The notes under the pieces: model-generated
Databases searched by the model: none
What the model was told of the DNA's origin: nothing
What the model saw: the letters and a program-made list of their open reading frames with translations, nothing else
Part shown: positions 21,963-32,805 of the stretch, piece by piece
Layout of the letters: each line of letters begins with the position of its first letter
Position numbering within the stretch: the stretch's first letter is position 1
Source of the DNA: Dipteris shenzhenensis
Lineage: Eukaryota > Polypodiophyta > Polypodiopsida > Gleicheniales
Length of the DNA: 64,000 nt
Direction: 5' to 3' (one strand)
NCBI GenBank assembly: GCA_047967505.1
Contig: CM106538.1
Program-made: the position numbers and the translations under genes

Positions 21963-24825
21963 CCCTTCTCATTGGGAAGGGTGATTGAGTGACCCACCCC
22001 CGACCTTGCACTTCCAAACCCTCTTGCTTCCCGCTTAGAGGAGGTAATAGAGGGAGGGCATTGATGAGCTATTTTTGTTAATGATTTGGCGAATGACTTA
22101 CTAGCCGACCCTACACTTCCAAACCCTCTTGGGTCCCAATTGTTCTCTGATCCATCACCCGCAAGGGCCACCTCATGACATGGCTTGAGGTTTGGTGTGA
22201 GAGCACTTGGACCCCTTAGTAGGTGGTAAAGTTGGGTTAAGGCCCTAACAGATTGTGTGGTCCCACCCTTTGGTTATGTATGGTTGGATCAAGGCCCTGG
22301 ATCAAGGCCCTAATGGATTGTAGGATGGCCTCCCTTATAGTTACCTTTGGCTAGATGAGGCCTTAATAGATTGGAGATCTCTGTACCTAAGCTAAAGCTT
22401 GATAGCCCTCTCCAAGATGATGTGGTATCTTGATAGCACTTCGAATGACATGGTAATTTAACAAGCCTTCAAATTAAGGGAGAGGAGGTGAACAACCCTT
22501 TGACTAATGTGCCAGCTTGATAACCATGTGCTAGCTGGAGGGTATAGCTTAACAACACTCTGACTAATGTGCTAGATTGATAACCCACTAGATGACAAGG
22601 TAGCCTAGTCGTATTTCAAATCATATGATAGCTTGATAGGCCTTCAGATGATGTGGAAACTCTTAGACTATTAGGTGAGGTGCCATCCCCACAGATGACA
22701 TGGCAACCCTAGTAAATTCATGGGCATCATAGTAATGAATGATGGACATGTGATATCCCCACAGGTGCTCCAGATTCATGGGCATCATAGTAATGAATGA
22801 TGGATATAGTGAAAAAATAGACTACAAGTGTTGCCTAGCCTACGGAAACCATGTGACATCATATGCTTTTAGGCCATAAGGCCCTGGCTTTTATAGCAAT
22901 CTTACTCAAAGAGGAGATAGCCAGTGAAACAATGTAATTCTCAATGGCTGACTAGAGCATTGGCTCCTTCCTCTCTCCCTTTGTAACTTGTATTCACTCA
23001 CCTCCACTAAGTGCACTATGCTTGCAATTCCCCCTTTCTTTGTGGAAAAACTTCATGCACTCCTCTCCTCTGATCTCTTCATAGCAACCACTTCGTGCAT
23101 ATAAAGATGGCTCCCTTGGATCCTTGAAGGCTTGGTAATATCTCAAGCCTTGATTGTAGAAGCATCCCATTTGAGATTGTAAATGTCATGCCTTAATCAA
23201 GGAAGCACCCATGCGTGCTTCTTTGAATATTTCGAAATAGATCAGCCTTCATTTTAGTGGTTGTGAGAGCTCAATGATCATGCATTATTCAAGGACACAT
23301 CCACAAGTGCTTCGGTCTTTGAGTTCCCAATCCTTGGGAGCTTGGGTGATGTCTTCTATAAGACCCCATGTGCAAACAAGGAAGATTGGATTGAGCGAGC
23401 CATCTCATTCTTTCCAAAATAGCTACTTGAACCCATGAAGATTGAGGCTATCAAACATAAGCCCTTTGTATCAAATTCTCACTTTGCTTTACTCTCTTAA
23501 GCATACAGCTTTGATCATATTCACTTCTGCCCAAGAGGCTCTATTTGAGTAAAGCTCCCATAGGTTTTGGTTTTTTTGGTACGAGGGTGAGCTCATTAGC
23601 AAGTGGTTGTCCTAGTGGCTTGAGTAGAGCTTGAGTTTTATTTTTCTTCAATGGTGTGTATCTTTGATGGGAGTTTTTTGGGGCCTAAACCTTGTATAAG
23701 GACCTTAGTAAGGTTAGGACTAGCCATGCATGTGCAACATGGCAATGTGTGTGCATGCATATATCATGGTAGGCCAATATAATGGAGATGGTTTTGTATT
23801 CTTAGGAGAAATCGGTATTGAGCATGGAAATCCTTCTTCTCTACAATGTTTGTGGGTTTATATGTACCCTTCAATGAGAGTCGCATTATAGCTAAGTTAG
23901 TCGTGTTGCTAGAGAGTCATGTGCCACAATGGTTTGGGTAGGTGGTCAATTGCTTAGCATTTAGTTTAGCTTTGTTGAAAGCAAATGTCATTAAGATAGG
24001 TATACAAGAAACAAGCCTGGTAGGGATGATATCAGCCTGGTTGTGAAAGCCTCTCAAAGGCAAGCAAGAAGAGAAGGGGATGGAGGGAGGAGGGAGTGAG
24101 AGGGGGAGGAGGGAGGAGGGAGGGAAGGGGGCTGAGGGAGGATGTAGAGAGGGGAATGAAGCTAGACCTAGAATCTATGATAGAGGGAGGAGGGAGCGCA
24201 GGAGAGACATAGATTAATTTGAGAAAGGGCATCAACTAGGGAGATTAACATTAGGCTAAGCTAAAGGGAGGGTGGGGGAGCGTGAGTAGTTAATTAATTA
24301 ATTGAAAAATGGCTAGGAGTGATTAAGAGCGATTCAAAAAGACTAAGAACTCATAATTAATTAATTATAAGATGCCACCTACTCTTCAACCTCCACGTAG
24401 TTGCTAATTTTTTTTGCTAAGAAATTTCACTAGTAGCTAGAAGGTTACATCCATTGCCAAAGGTACATTTGGTTTGAGTCAAACTAGTTCAATGAGTCTT
24501 GATGATTCAAAATCTCCTCAAGATCAAATATTAGTACCTTGATCAATCACCAAGGCTATGTCACATTGGGAATAATCTGCATGTGGTTCATTTGGTGTCT
24601 CTCTAAAACACAGAAGACTAGATGTATAGGCATATGTTTCATAAGAGCCAATCTATAGGCTACCTAAATGGTCCATCAATTTTAATGTCAATATATAGGC
24701 TACTGATCTGATGTACTCAAGCACCAAAATGTCCATCGATTATAATGTCTCACCACTAATCTATGATCTCATATGCAAAGACAAAATTCCTAGGTTTAAT
24801 TTTGAGATAAATTGTATCTCCTACC
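21963..24825. other. Non-coding region with degenerate repeats (copy A)
   Basis: No gene is recognised. From about 22380 to 22720 a loose repeat recurs, built from GATGACATGG or TGATGTGG followed by TAGCTTGATAGCC-like text every 30 to 45 bases. The 47-base block TTCATGGGCATCATAGTAAT with its flanks occurs twice (22719 and 22770). A second purine-rich stretch lies at 24055-24130, and TTAATTAATTAATT-type palindromes at 24288 and 24356. At 24036, copy A lacks about 1.55 kb that copy B has at 42909-44454. Confidence 0.5.
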
Positions 24826-25182
24826 TGTCGGGATAAATGTGATCAAGGCCTTACTCTAAGGTGCATGTGTGCATCTAGGGGAGTCACATGTGTGTGTGTA
24901 TAGTAGTAGAAGCACACCTAGTGCTATGAGGTGTCTAGACCATGGCATAAGTAATGATGTAAAGCAAAGGCCCCCACATGGGAGGTTCCTATGATTTGGG
25001 AGTTCCTATGATGTAGGTGTTGATTGCCACTCGTGTAGGGGAGGTGCCTATGATCTAGGACACCTTCCTCTCCATTCTATATAAGGGAGGTCCTCCCTTC
25101 ATTTCAATACACTTGATTTTGCGTTCACTTTTGCTCTTCCTTTGTGTCATTATGCACCTCTTCTATCCCACTCATCTCTTCA
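24826..25182 (+). repeat. 5' LTR of TR-GAG element, copy A
   Basis: Starts TGTCGGGATAAATG and ends CTCTTCA. It includes TCTATATAAGGGAGG near 25076, a good TATA box for the element's own transcript, and a short GT run. It is followed by TTTGGTATCAGAGC, which contains the primer site. Confidence 0.9.
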
Positions 25183-26136
25183 TTTGGTATCAGAGCTTAT
25201 AGGTTCTAGAGAATCCACTTTGAAAGTGCCACCTTATCATCTTCTCCATCACCTCCATTTTTGAAGCTCCCTCTTCCTTTCTCTTCATATTTTGCTAAGC
25301 TCCATTCTCCTCATCCATTGCGCCTTTTGCCAAACCCTGTGAACCAAAGTTTCTTCCCCTTGGGGCGCACCTCTGGCTCAAAGCATTCCCTAACATATCG
25401 TCTCTGTTGCGTGTACCAACACTCTCTGTCCTCTGTGAGACTGTTAGCAAACTTCCACCTCTATAGAACAAATGACAACCTGCCCTTCAAGCACGAGTTA
25501 GGCAATGCTAAGAGCTTGCTCTCCGTGAAATCTGAGCCCATTTGGTCCAGTGGTTGCTGAGAATTTAGCAAAAGACCAGTCTGCATTGGTGTGACTCTTA
25601 CGGGCAACGTGGCACAATTTTATGCCCCTCCTCTACTGTGCTTATTCTTTGATATAGGGACTTCATTCCAGCTCACAAAGCCCCAAATTTGAAGTTGTGG
25701 AGTGAGATATCAAGCCCCCAAGGTTGCTCTATTTTTTGCAAGCATTTTTTATAGTTCTTGAAGTTTGATGCTAAAGTAAATGCTAAAGTTGATGCTTGAG
25801 GTATGAAGTGGTGCTAAACTACAGTTTAGAAAATGCTCTTTCACTTTGAAGTTTAGTTGGCATTGATATCTTGTCAAAAATGCCAAGTTCTCAATGCTCT
25901 TCCAATGTTAAGCACTTGAAGAAGACTACAAGAAGGACAAAGTACAAAAGGTAAAGAAGACCCCGACTAAGAAGCTTTAGGAGAAGCCAATTGGGTATAC
26001 TTATGCTAAACAATTAGGCTTTTCTGAGTTTCTCTCTAGCAATCTACATTTATATGGTGACGGAGATTTCTTTATTAAGCAAGATTAGTCATTTTGTAAG
26101 AGAGTAGACATTGCTTGATAAAGGTAAGACCCTCTC
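25183..26136 (+). other. Leader of the TR-GAG element, copy A
   Basis: Primer site TGGTATCAGAGC at 25185-25196, then about 940 bases before gag. The frame 25261-25560 has no domain and is probably chance. Confidence 0.6.
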
Positions 26137-27070
26137 ATGGTGGCTACCTTTAAGATTGACAAGTTCAATGGCCAAGATTTTCACACTTGGCAAATGAAAA
26201 TCAAATTTGTGCTTATGAAAGAGAATTTGTGGGACTTGGTCAAGTCAGGGAATCAATCATCTCAAGGTGAATCAACCACAACCAAAGGTAAAGGGAAGAC
26301 AAGTGACTCTTCTTCAACTACACCAGCAGATGTTAAAAGGATAGAGAAAGCTTATGCAATAATTGCATTAGGTTTGGGAGATGATTATGTGCATCATATT
26401 TCAGATTTGGAATCCCCTTTTGAGGCATGGCATAAGCTGTTCAAGTATGTCTGAGAAAAGTAATCTTCTTCTCAAGACGCTTTCGAGTATGTCTGCGGAA
26501 ACCAATATTCTTTTGTTTGCAAGCCTTACCGCACGGCCTCCGAAGGCTTCACATGGTGGGGGATGGCTTGAACTTAAGATGGATGGAGACAATGTTGTAG
26601 CTCGTGCTAATACTTTGAGGAGTCTTATGACACAATTGGCCTCAATCAACTCTCCTGTTACTAAAGATGATGCTATGGCTATGCTCTTGAAGAGTATGCC
26701 TCAAGACTATGATTATGTTATGACTACCTTGAAGAATCTTCCCCGACCCACACTGGAGGGCATCATCAGTGCTTTACAAGAGGAGTAGAGAAAGAACACT
26801 TCAAGAATGGGTAAAGTGCACACATAAGCACTTGTAGTAAAGTTTTCATCAAAGAGCAAGTACAAGGCATGCAAGCATTGTGGGAAAAACAATCATCTTG
26901 AGAAGGATTGTTATAAAATCAACCCTTGCACCTATTGTGGCAAGAACAATCATTCAAAGAAGTTTTGCAATGAGAAGAAGAAAAACATGACAAATCTGGT
27001 TGAAGAGAGAACTCCATCAACAAATGAACAATCAAACTTTGTGGTAAAAGACAAAGACTATGCCTTTTGA
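26137..27070 (+). pseudogene. Copia-type gag with two zinc knuckles, copy A (broken)
   Basis: From the ATG at 26137 the frame reads a typical gag start, FKIDKFNGQDFHTWQMKIKF, ending at 26454 in a stop. A second frame (26381-26788) continues the domain with NTLRSLMTQLASINSPV and LKSMPQDYDYVMTTLKNL, the conserved core of copia gag (UBN2 family). A third piece holds two knuckles, CKHCGKNNHLEKDC and CTYCGKNNHSKKFC (about 26870-26970), and ends at the TGA at 27068. The shift near 26450 and a stop at 26826 (TAA where copy B has GAA) break it. The product would coat and package the element's RNA. Confidence 0.8.
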
Positions 27071-27377
27071 GCACTTTGTCTTTTGAAATTTTATTTATCA
27101 TCACTTGGTCAATTTTGAGGTTCTCTGCCTGGAGTAGTACTCCAAAAAGAATGTTATGTAATTTGTCTTTTGCAAATCACCTTTGGTCACCATATAATGT
27201 AGGGCATGTGATATGTGTTTGATCTATTCCATTTTTGTAAACCTTGACCCTTGGGCACTTTTGCTAGCATGAGATCCTAGCCATAGATTTATCCTTGACC
27301 ACCATGAGATGGCATGAGAAACTATGTGACTAGATGTATCCTTGACATAGCAAGAGCCAAACCCTTGAAGGGGGGTA

Positions 27378-27735
27378 CGTTGGGATAAATGTCATCAAGG
27401 GCTTTCTCTAAGGTGGATGTGTGCACCTAGGGGACTCACATGTGTGTGTGTGTGTGTAGTAGAAGCACACCTAGTGCTATGAGGCGTCTAGACCACGACA
27501 TAAGTGATGATGTAATGCAAAGGCCCCCACATGGGAGGTTCCTTTGATTTGGGAGTTCCTATGATGTAGGGGCGGATTGCCACTGATGTAGGGGAGGTGC
27601 CTATGACCTAGGACACCTTCCTCTCCATTCTATATAAGGGAGGTTCTCCCTTCATTTCAATACACTTGATTTTGCCTTCACTTGTGCTCTTCCTTTGTGT
27701 CATTATGCACCTCTTCTATCCCACTCATCTCTTCA
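27378..27735 (+). repeat. 3' LTR of TR-GAG element, copy A
   Basis: Begins at GTTGGGATAAATG, with the expected initial T changed to C, and ends CTCTTCA followed by CTACC. A G-rich polypurine stretch (GAAGGGGGGTA) lies directly before it. Confidence 0.9.
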
Positions 27736-27740
27736 CTACC

Positions 27741-29884
27741 TTGTACTTTACTAGATGCCTCTTCTAGTCTACATATTTCTTCATGCATCATTTGCACCTT
27801 TTCCTCTCGCATGAATGCTATCTATAGAATGCACCTACTATAGGTTTGATAGTGGCACTCATTGCCATGGATGCTAGGTTATCTAGAGTGAGTGGCTGAA
27901 AATTGCATGAGAGCTCAAAGGGAGTGAATCCTATAGACAAGTGTTGTGAACCATTGTAGAAAAACTTTGTGACATCTAGTTTCATGACCAATTGGCATCC
28001 AATCTATCTTTTGGACTCAAATGGTAGCTACTACTAAATGCTAGGTGAGTGCTAGCCATGGAGGAAATATTCCACCACCAAAAGGTCTCCATGAACCATC
28101 CATCCTAATTAGAAATTATCTTCCAAGGTGAGCCATGATACTTGATAACAATGCTAAAGAATAGTCAAGATAATTGGAAAATATCTCCATCCAACCTAAT
28201 TAGAAACTATGTCCCATGGTAAGACATGATGCTTGATAAACAATTTCAAAGAATAGTCAACGAAATGGGCATACTTGTGAGGTGATTGACTACCACAAAC
28301 ACAACCAAGTTTCTGTTACTCAAGAGCAAGGTGATGATAATATCCATGAGATGCTCCTACATTTAGTCAAAGAATCTATAATGAGATCCTCCTACAAATA
28401 GTCAAAGTTTCCATTACTCAAGAGCATGGTGGTGATGCAATCTATGAGATGCTCCTACAAATAGTCAAAGAATCTATAATAAATGCAACATTCTTGCTAG
28501 AATTTGTCAGCTTTGTCCAGAAGGAAAAGCTAACAAACGTGCACATATGCAACCATTATATTTCTTGTCCTTTTAGATATTCAACAAGGGACCAACAAAA
28601 GTACTAAGGGAGTAGGGTCGATTAACTTATCTTGACTCGGGTCCTTCCCATGCAAATTCATGATGCTCAGAGAGGATTTGCCTATGCAATCCATCAATAG
28701 TGGGGGACATACACTCTTTTTTGCTTGACCAAGAATAGTCCATTTATGACCTCCATATGCACTTGATGAGCTATTGGTTGTGTCAGAACTACTATGCTAA
28801 CTATACTCAGCATATCTAGCCTTATATCCTGTAGAAACATTGCATTTGGCAAATGTTGAATGGACAAAAGGTGGGGGTTTCCATCTCAACTCATCTGCTA
28901 TTACATTTTCCTCTTTGGCATAGAATATATGTCAATGTCAAAGGAGGCTATGATCAGGTCTCCCTACCTCATCTCGAGCTCAATAGCTCTTTGAATGACA
29001 TGGCAGATTGATGGGCCTCCAAATGATATGGCTTCTCAATAGCCTTTTGGATGTCGATTTGACTTTTGTGTGACATGTTAGCACAATATCACTTTGAATG
29101 ATGTGGCAGCTTAATAGCCCTCTAGATGAAAAAATAAATTATAGAGATCCACAGGAGGAGAAGATAAGCATGTGGCATCTAGACACTTGGCAAATGCCAA
29201 ATAGGGTGCCCTACATATTCATACATGGAAAGAAAATGGGGTGCCTAGAAATTTAACACGTGGTAGGATAAGGGCACCGCAACATTGACATATTACAGTG
29301 CCTCATCAACACCACCACATCAACTTAGTCCACGAGGCACATTCACCTCATAGTCCACATTGTACACTGCCATTTTTGCATTGCATATCATCACATTATA
29401 GCCCCATGTTAAGCTCACTTTTTCATTTTGTATATGCACTCTGCTGCTATAACACACCTTTGCTTCATAGGCACAACTCACACACTTTGCATGTGCACTT
29501 GGAATAATTTTCAAATGATCCAAAAAAGAAAAAGTGGTAGATACTTTGAGCTCTACATGGTCGTCACATCACATACAAGCTTTGATACATGCGCCTCATT
29601 CATGTGAGCTTCTACATCAGATCCACTTCATTTGCATATTGAATCTTGACCCCAACACTTTAACAAGAATCAAGAGAATAAGCTATTCGTTTCTTTCCAT
29701 TGTTGTAATGGATTATCTAGCATGAATTAGTCTATCTCTAGAGGAGATCAAACTCCACTAGGCCAATTGAGCCCTTGCCCCAAATTCACTTAAAAGGTTC
29801 CTATCAAAGTCACTCCTCTTGCTCACATCATGCAGTTTCACACTGCGCACATATTATGAAACTTGAGATAGCAATGTCACGCAG
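27741..29884. other. Non-coding region with local repeats (copy A)
   Basis: No gene recognised. Between 28305 and 28490 a unit of TTACTCAAGAGCA(A/T)GGTG, GAGATGCTCCTACA and AATAGTCAAAGAATCTATAAT occurs about twice with an extra partial copy. Around 28985-29125 the GACATGG/TGATGTGG...AATAGCC pattern seen at 22380-22720 returns. The 69-codon His-rich frame at 29298 has no domain. Confidence 0.5.
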
Positions 29885-30017
29885 TTTGAAATGTGATGGA
29901 GGAGAGTGGCTTGATGCCAAGTTTGGGGATGCTTTAAAACTGTAGCAATTTGTGGGTACCTTGAGTGGTAAGGCCATGAGCTTGTTTAGCCCGTATGGCC
30001 TGGCTCAGCTCATTTAC
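29885..30017 (+). pseudogene. Gypsy gag fragment, copy A (most of it deleted)
   Basis: This short piece matches 51189-51331 of copy B, where it is the start of a gypsy gag domain. Here both sides are cut: upstream after AACTTGAG and downstream at CAGCTCATT, where it joins directly into exon 2 of the mini-RNase III gene. Confidence 0.6.
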
Positions 30018-30717
30018 TCCACATGTGCCTAGACCAAGAGCATCGTATAATGCAGCATCGTTGGTGTATCTCGGGGATTGCATTTATGAGGTGCTTCTTT
30101 GTCTTCTCCCCAGTCGACGGAGAAAGAATTACACGAAATTGTACTGTTGCATTGGAAAATATGTCCTCGAGTCTATTGAAGTTTGACTAGAGTAAACATC
30201 TTCTCATCTTTGTTGATGTCGTCTATAAAGGTATGCAGCTATACATGCGGTGCCATTTTCTAAACCCACCTCAGAGTATTGACAAGTATAATACCTTAGT
30301 AATGGGTCTAGTTTGCTGTGAAGCACAGGTAAGTGATTGAAGTTGTGGCTTATGTTTCGTCCCCGACTATATCAAATTCATATTTCACATGAAGGAAATC
30401 TTATGTTCAATCAAGTATAATATTTAGGCTTGCGCTCACTGATCAACATGGCTTACTATGCAGGATGCGTTTCTTAAGAGATTATTAAAAGACAATTTCC
30501 TTTCGGAAGAGGAAAGGTTTGATTCTCCACTTAATGGCAAGCGCTTTCATTTTCTGCCAACAGAATTTTGCAAGGACTTGTTTCCCTTCAAACACTTGTG
30601 GCTCATTGTACTAGGAATGTAGTTCGATGGGGAAAGAATGTCAGCATTAACCACAAGCGGGCAACCAAACGCGCTGGGACTACTGTCTACTGCAGAGCTT
30701 CATCTTTAGAAACACTT
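30018..30717 (+). pseudogene. Mini-ribonuclease III gene, copy A, 5' truncated
   Basis: Four exons can be aligned with the better copy at 53534-54613: the 3' part of exon 2 (30018-30090, with the catalytic motif LVYLGDCIYE), exon 3 (30239-30328), exon 4 (30464-30516) and exon 5 (30615-30717). All splice sites are kept (GT...AG) and the joined frame is open, with few substitutions, such as YMRCHF for YVRCHF. Promoter, exon 1 and the start of exon 2 are missing, replaced by gypsy gag sequence after a deletion of about 2.58 kb. Without a start and transit peptide it should be a pseudogene. Confidence 0.8.
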
Positions 30718-31677
30718 GTAAGTTAAAGTTTGGTTGCTGTCTACTGAACTTTTGAAACACATATTAGTTGAAACTTTTTAGAAAGAGGAGTCACACAAGG
30801 GCTGCAGTTTTGTGGCCAGAGTCAATCAGAAGTATCAAGATTAATCATGATGTAGATGTAGTGTTACTCACTAGAGTGATGGTTAGTGTGAATTTTAGAA
30901 GTATTCATTTGTATATGTGATTGTCCTATGGAGATATTTCCGATAATTGAGTGAAACCTTCTAGATGATCTTCGTGTTCAAGTAAAGAATGAGAAAATAC
31001 TAAGTTTCATATTTTATATTATTATCTTAGGTATGTGTCATTAAGCGTCTTGAACACAATCCTTGCCTCTTGTGAGAGAGAGTTTACGATGCTTGGATCC
31101 CAGCTGTATATATTACAAACAGCCCAAGGAATTACCTTTACATGCACAAGACACATGCATCTAGGTGAGTCGTTAGTTGATCCATACTTATATTCAGGTA
31201 TTCGCTCAAGGAGGTAGAGAGGCATACCTCTCAATGGCTTCCAAGTATGTTTCTAGCTCTTCAGAAGATCTCAAAGGTGAGAACAGCAAGTCATGAATAG
31301 CAGCTATCAATATGACTGCCTTGACTATGGAGAGCCTTGCCCTCGAAAATTGTGGCTCGAATAAGGCACAAGCTGGCAAAAAGTACAATTCAATGGGTCT
31401 CTGTCTAAAGGGATTCAAGTCTGCAACCCTCTTTCTTTGCACCATCTAAGTCAAGAAAATGAACAATGAAGAAGCAATGCCATGCTAAAGTGATTGCAAC
31501 TAAAATGAACATAAAAGAAGCAATGTCATGCTAAAGTCATCGCAACTAATTTTTTAAAAGCTTCTAGCTTGTACTTTACCTTTGCAATTCTTGGAGTGAG
31601 TATAAAAGAGAAGCATAGAACACCATCAGAGAAGTGCACTTAACCCATAGGCTAAATCCAAAGGCATTAATTGTAGC
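30718..31677. other. Downstream part of the mini-RNase III locus, copy A
   Basis: A segment at 31032-31165 has splice-like borders (TTAG before, GTGAGT after), matching the candidate exon at 54927-55060. In copy A its longest frame has a stop (TGA where copy B has CGA). A second segment follows from about 31199. No known domain is readable. Confidence 0.4.
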
Positions 31678-31752
31678 TATAAAATCTTTGCTAAAGCTCT
31701 GGCTCTGAGGATTAAAAACAGAATGGCCAAGTGGATCCTATCTGTTAAGCAA
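31678..31752 (+). pseudogene. LINE reverse transcriptase fragment, copy A
   Basis: Reads YKIFAKALALRIKNRM followed by AKWILSVKQ, the first RT block of plant L1-type LINEs (usually N-x-x-YKI-x-AK-x-LA-x-R-x-K). It ends abruptly; the following sequence is GC-richer and unrelated. The matching downstream RT blocks survive only beyond copy B, at 61240. Confidence 0.7.
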
Positions 31753-31759
31753 CTAACAA

Positions 31760-32123
31760 TCCCGAATTTCTGGGGCAATCTACCAGCTTACAGGCCAGCC
31801 AATACAGCTTACAGGCTAGCCAAAAGGCCAGCCACCTCAACCAAACAAGTGGCCAGAAAGACCAGCTTGTCTGGCCGACCAGAGTTGTGGCCGACCAGCT
31901 AGGTCTGGCCTATAAAGGCACAAGCCCCCCACACTCCTCCTGACAAGATAAGAACTGTAGCTGCTCCTCATCTTCGCCATCCTTTGCTGCAGCCCCGCCT
32001 GCTCCATCTACCTCTCCTCTTCCTCTCTACCTTCTCTCTGCCTCTCCTTCCTGCCTCCTCGTTGCTCCATCTTCTCCTCCAGATCTACCCCATCCTGCTC
32101 AAAATCTGCTCCTCTGCTCCTTC
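31760..32123. repeat. GGCCGACCAG-rich segment next to the copia LTR (copy A)
   Basis: Contains repeated CAGCTTACAGGC and GGCCGACCAG units, a TATA-like CTATAAAGGC at 31911 and pyrimidine-rich text. The same units occur inside the adjoining LTR, so this may be another LTR fragment of a related family. Confidence 0.45.
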
Positions 32124-32805
32124 TATTAGAAAATAGGAGGGAATGAATCACTCAAACCTCCACCCAAGATCTCTCCCACTCTTTCAAGACACTCAACTTA
32201 GATAACTGATCATAGATGCAATAAACACTCACTTAGAGATAACTTAAATGGAGAGAGAGAAAGAGTGTATTCATCCACCAGATGGTGGGCAGAAACTTTC
32301 CCCAAGGGAGCAATACAAAACTTAGCCAAGTGCTGAGGAGAGCTGATGCAACTCTCTCTGTCAAACTGAACCAGCTCTGAGTGCAAAGCACAGCCTAGGA
32401 AGGAGGCTTTCTGTCCTGCATTGGATGCTTGAATGAAGGAAGGAGTGGGCCTTTTATAGGCACTGCCCAGGCCCTCTGGATTGGCCGATCAGTAGGGTTG
32501 GTACCCTGTCTGGTGGCCGACCAGACTGCCCTGGAAATTTGACCAGGGTTGGCCCTGGTCGGGCCGACTGGCCCTACCACAGGCCTCTATAAAAGGGTGC
32601 CCTATTCAGCCAGTCCGGCACTGTAGAAGCCTCTAAGGGAGGCACAGGGCTCCCCTATTTCTCTGCTGTTGTAGGTAGCAACCAGCCCGTGTGCTGGTTG
32701 CCCATGATGCCAGCCTGGGTCTCTCTTTCCCAGCCCTCCTACCTCTCACTGCCCCTTGTCCCCTCAAATCGGGGGCTCACAGGTGGGCATAGTGAGTCTC
32801 TAGCA
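32124..32805 (-). repeat. 3' LTR of copia element, copy A
   Basis: The element runs on the minus strand, so this LTR follows its 3' end. On the plus strand it runs from TATTAGAAAA (copy B has TG) to CTCTAGCA, about 682 bp. The minus-strand polypurine tract TTGAGGGAGGGTG lies directly beside it at 32804-32816. Confidence 0.7.

Larger units (their letters stand above)
24821..27740 (+). mobile_element. Gag-only LTR retrotransposon (TR-GAG type), copy A
   Basis: The element spans 24826-27735 and is flanked by the exact 5-bp target duplication CTACC (24821-24825 and 27736-27740). It has 357- and 358-bp LTRs, a Met-tRNA primer site at 25185, a copia-type gag with two zinc knuckles, and a polypurine tract just before the 3' LTR. 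There is no protease, integrase, reverse transcriptase or RNase H, nor space for them. This is the structure of the TR-GAG class of non-autonomous plant elements, which rely on a partner for polymerase. Confidence 0.85.

Noticed and set aside
21567-22171. Long proline/serine/leucine-rich frames on the minus strand, also at 40553-40891
   Set aside because: They mirror the polypurine tract on the other strand, overlap in two frames and change with G-run length between copies.
25183-25200. TGGTATCAGAGC text as part of a tRNA gene
   Set aside because: It is a retroelement primer binding site beside an LTR, as at 7261; no tRNA cloverleaf surrounds it.
29298-29507. His-rich 69-codon frame, also at 49532
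   Set aside because: Composition comes from repeated CA-rich text; the minus strand is open over the same bases; no promoter or homologue recognised.
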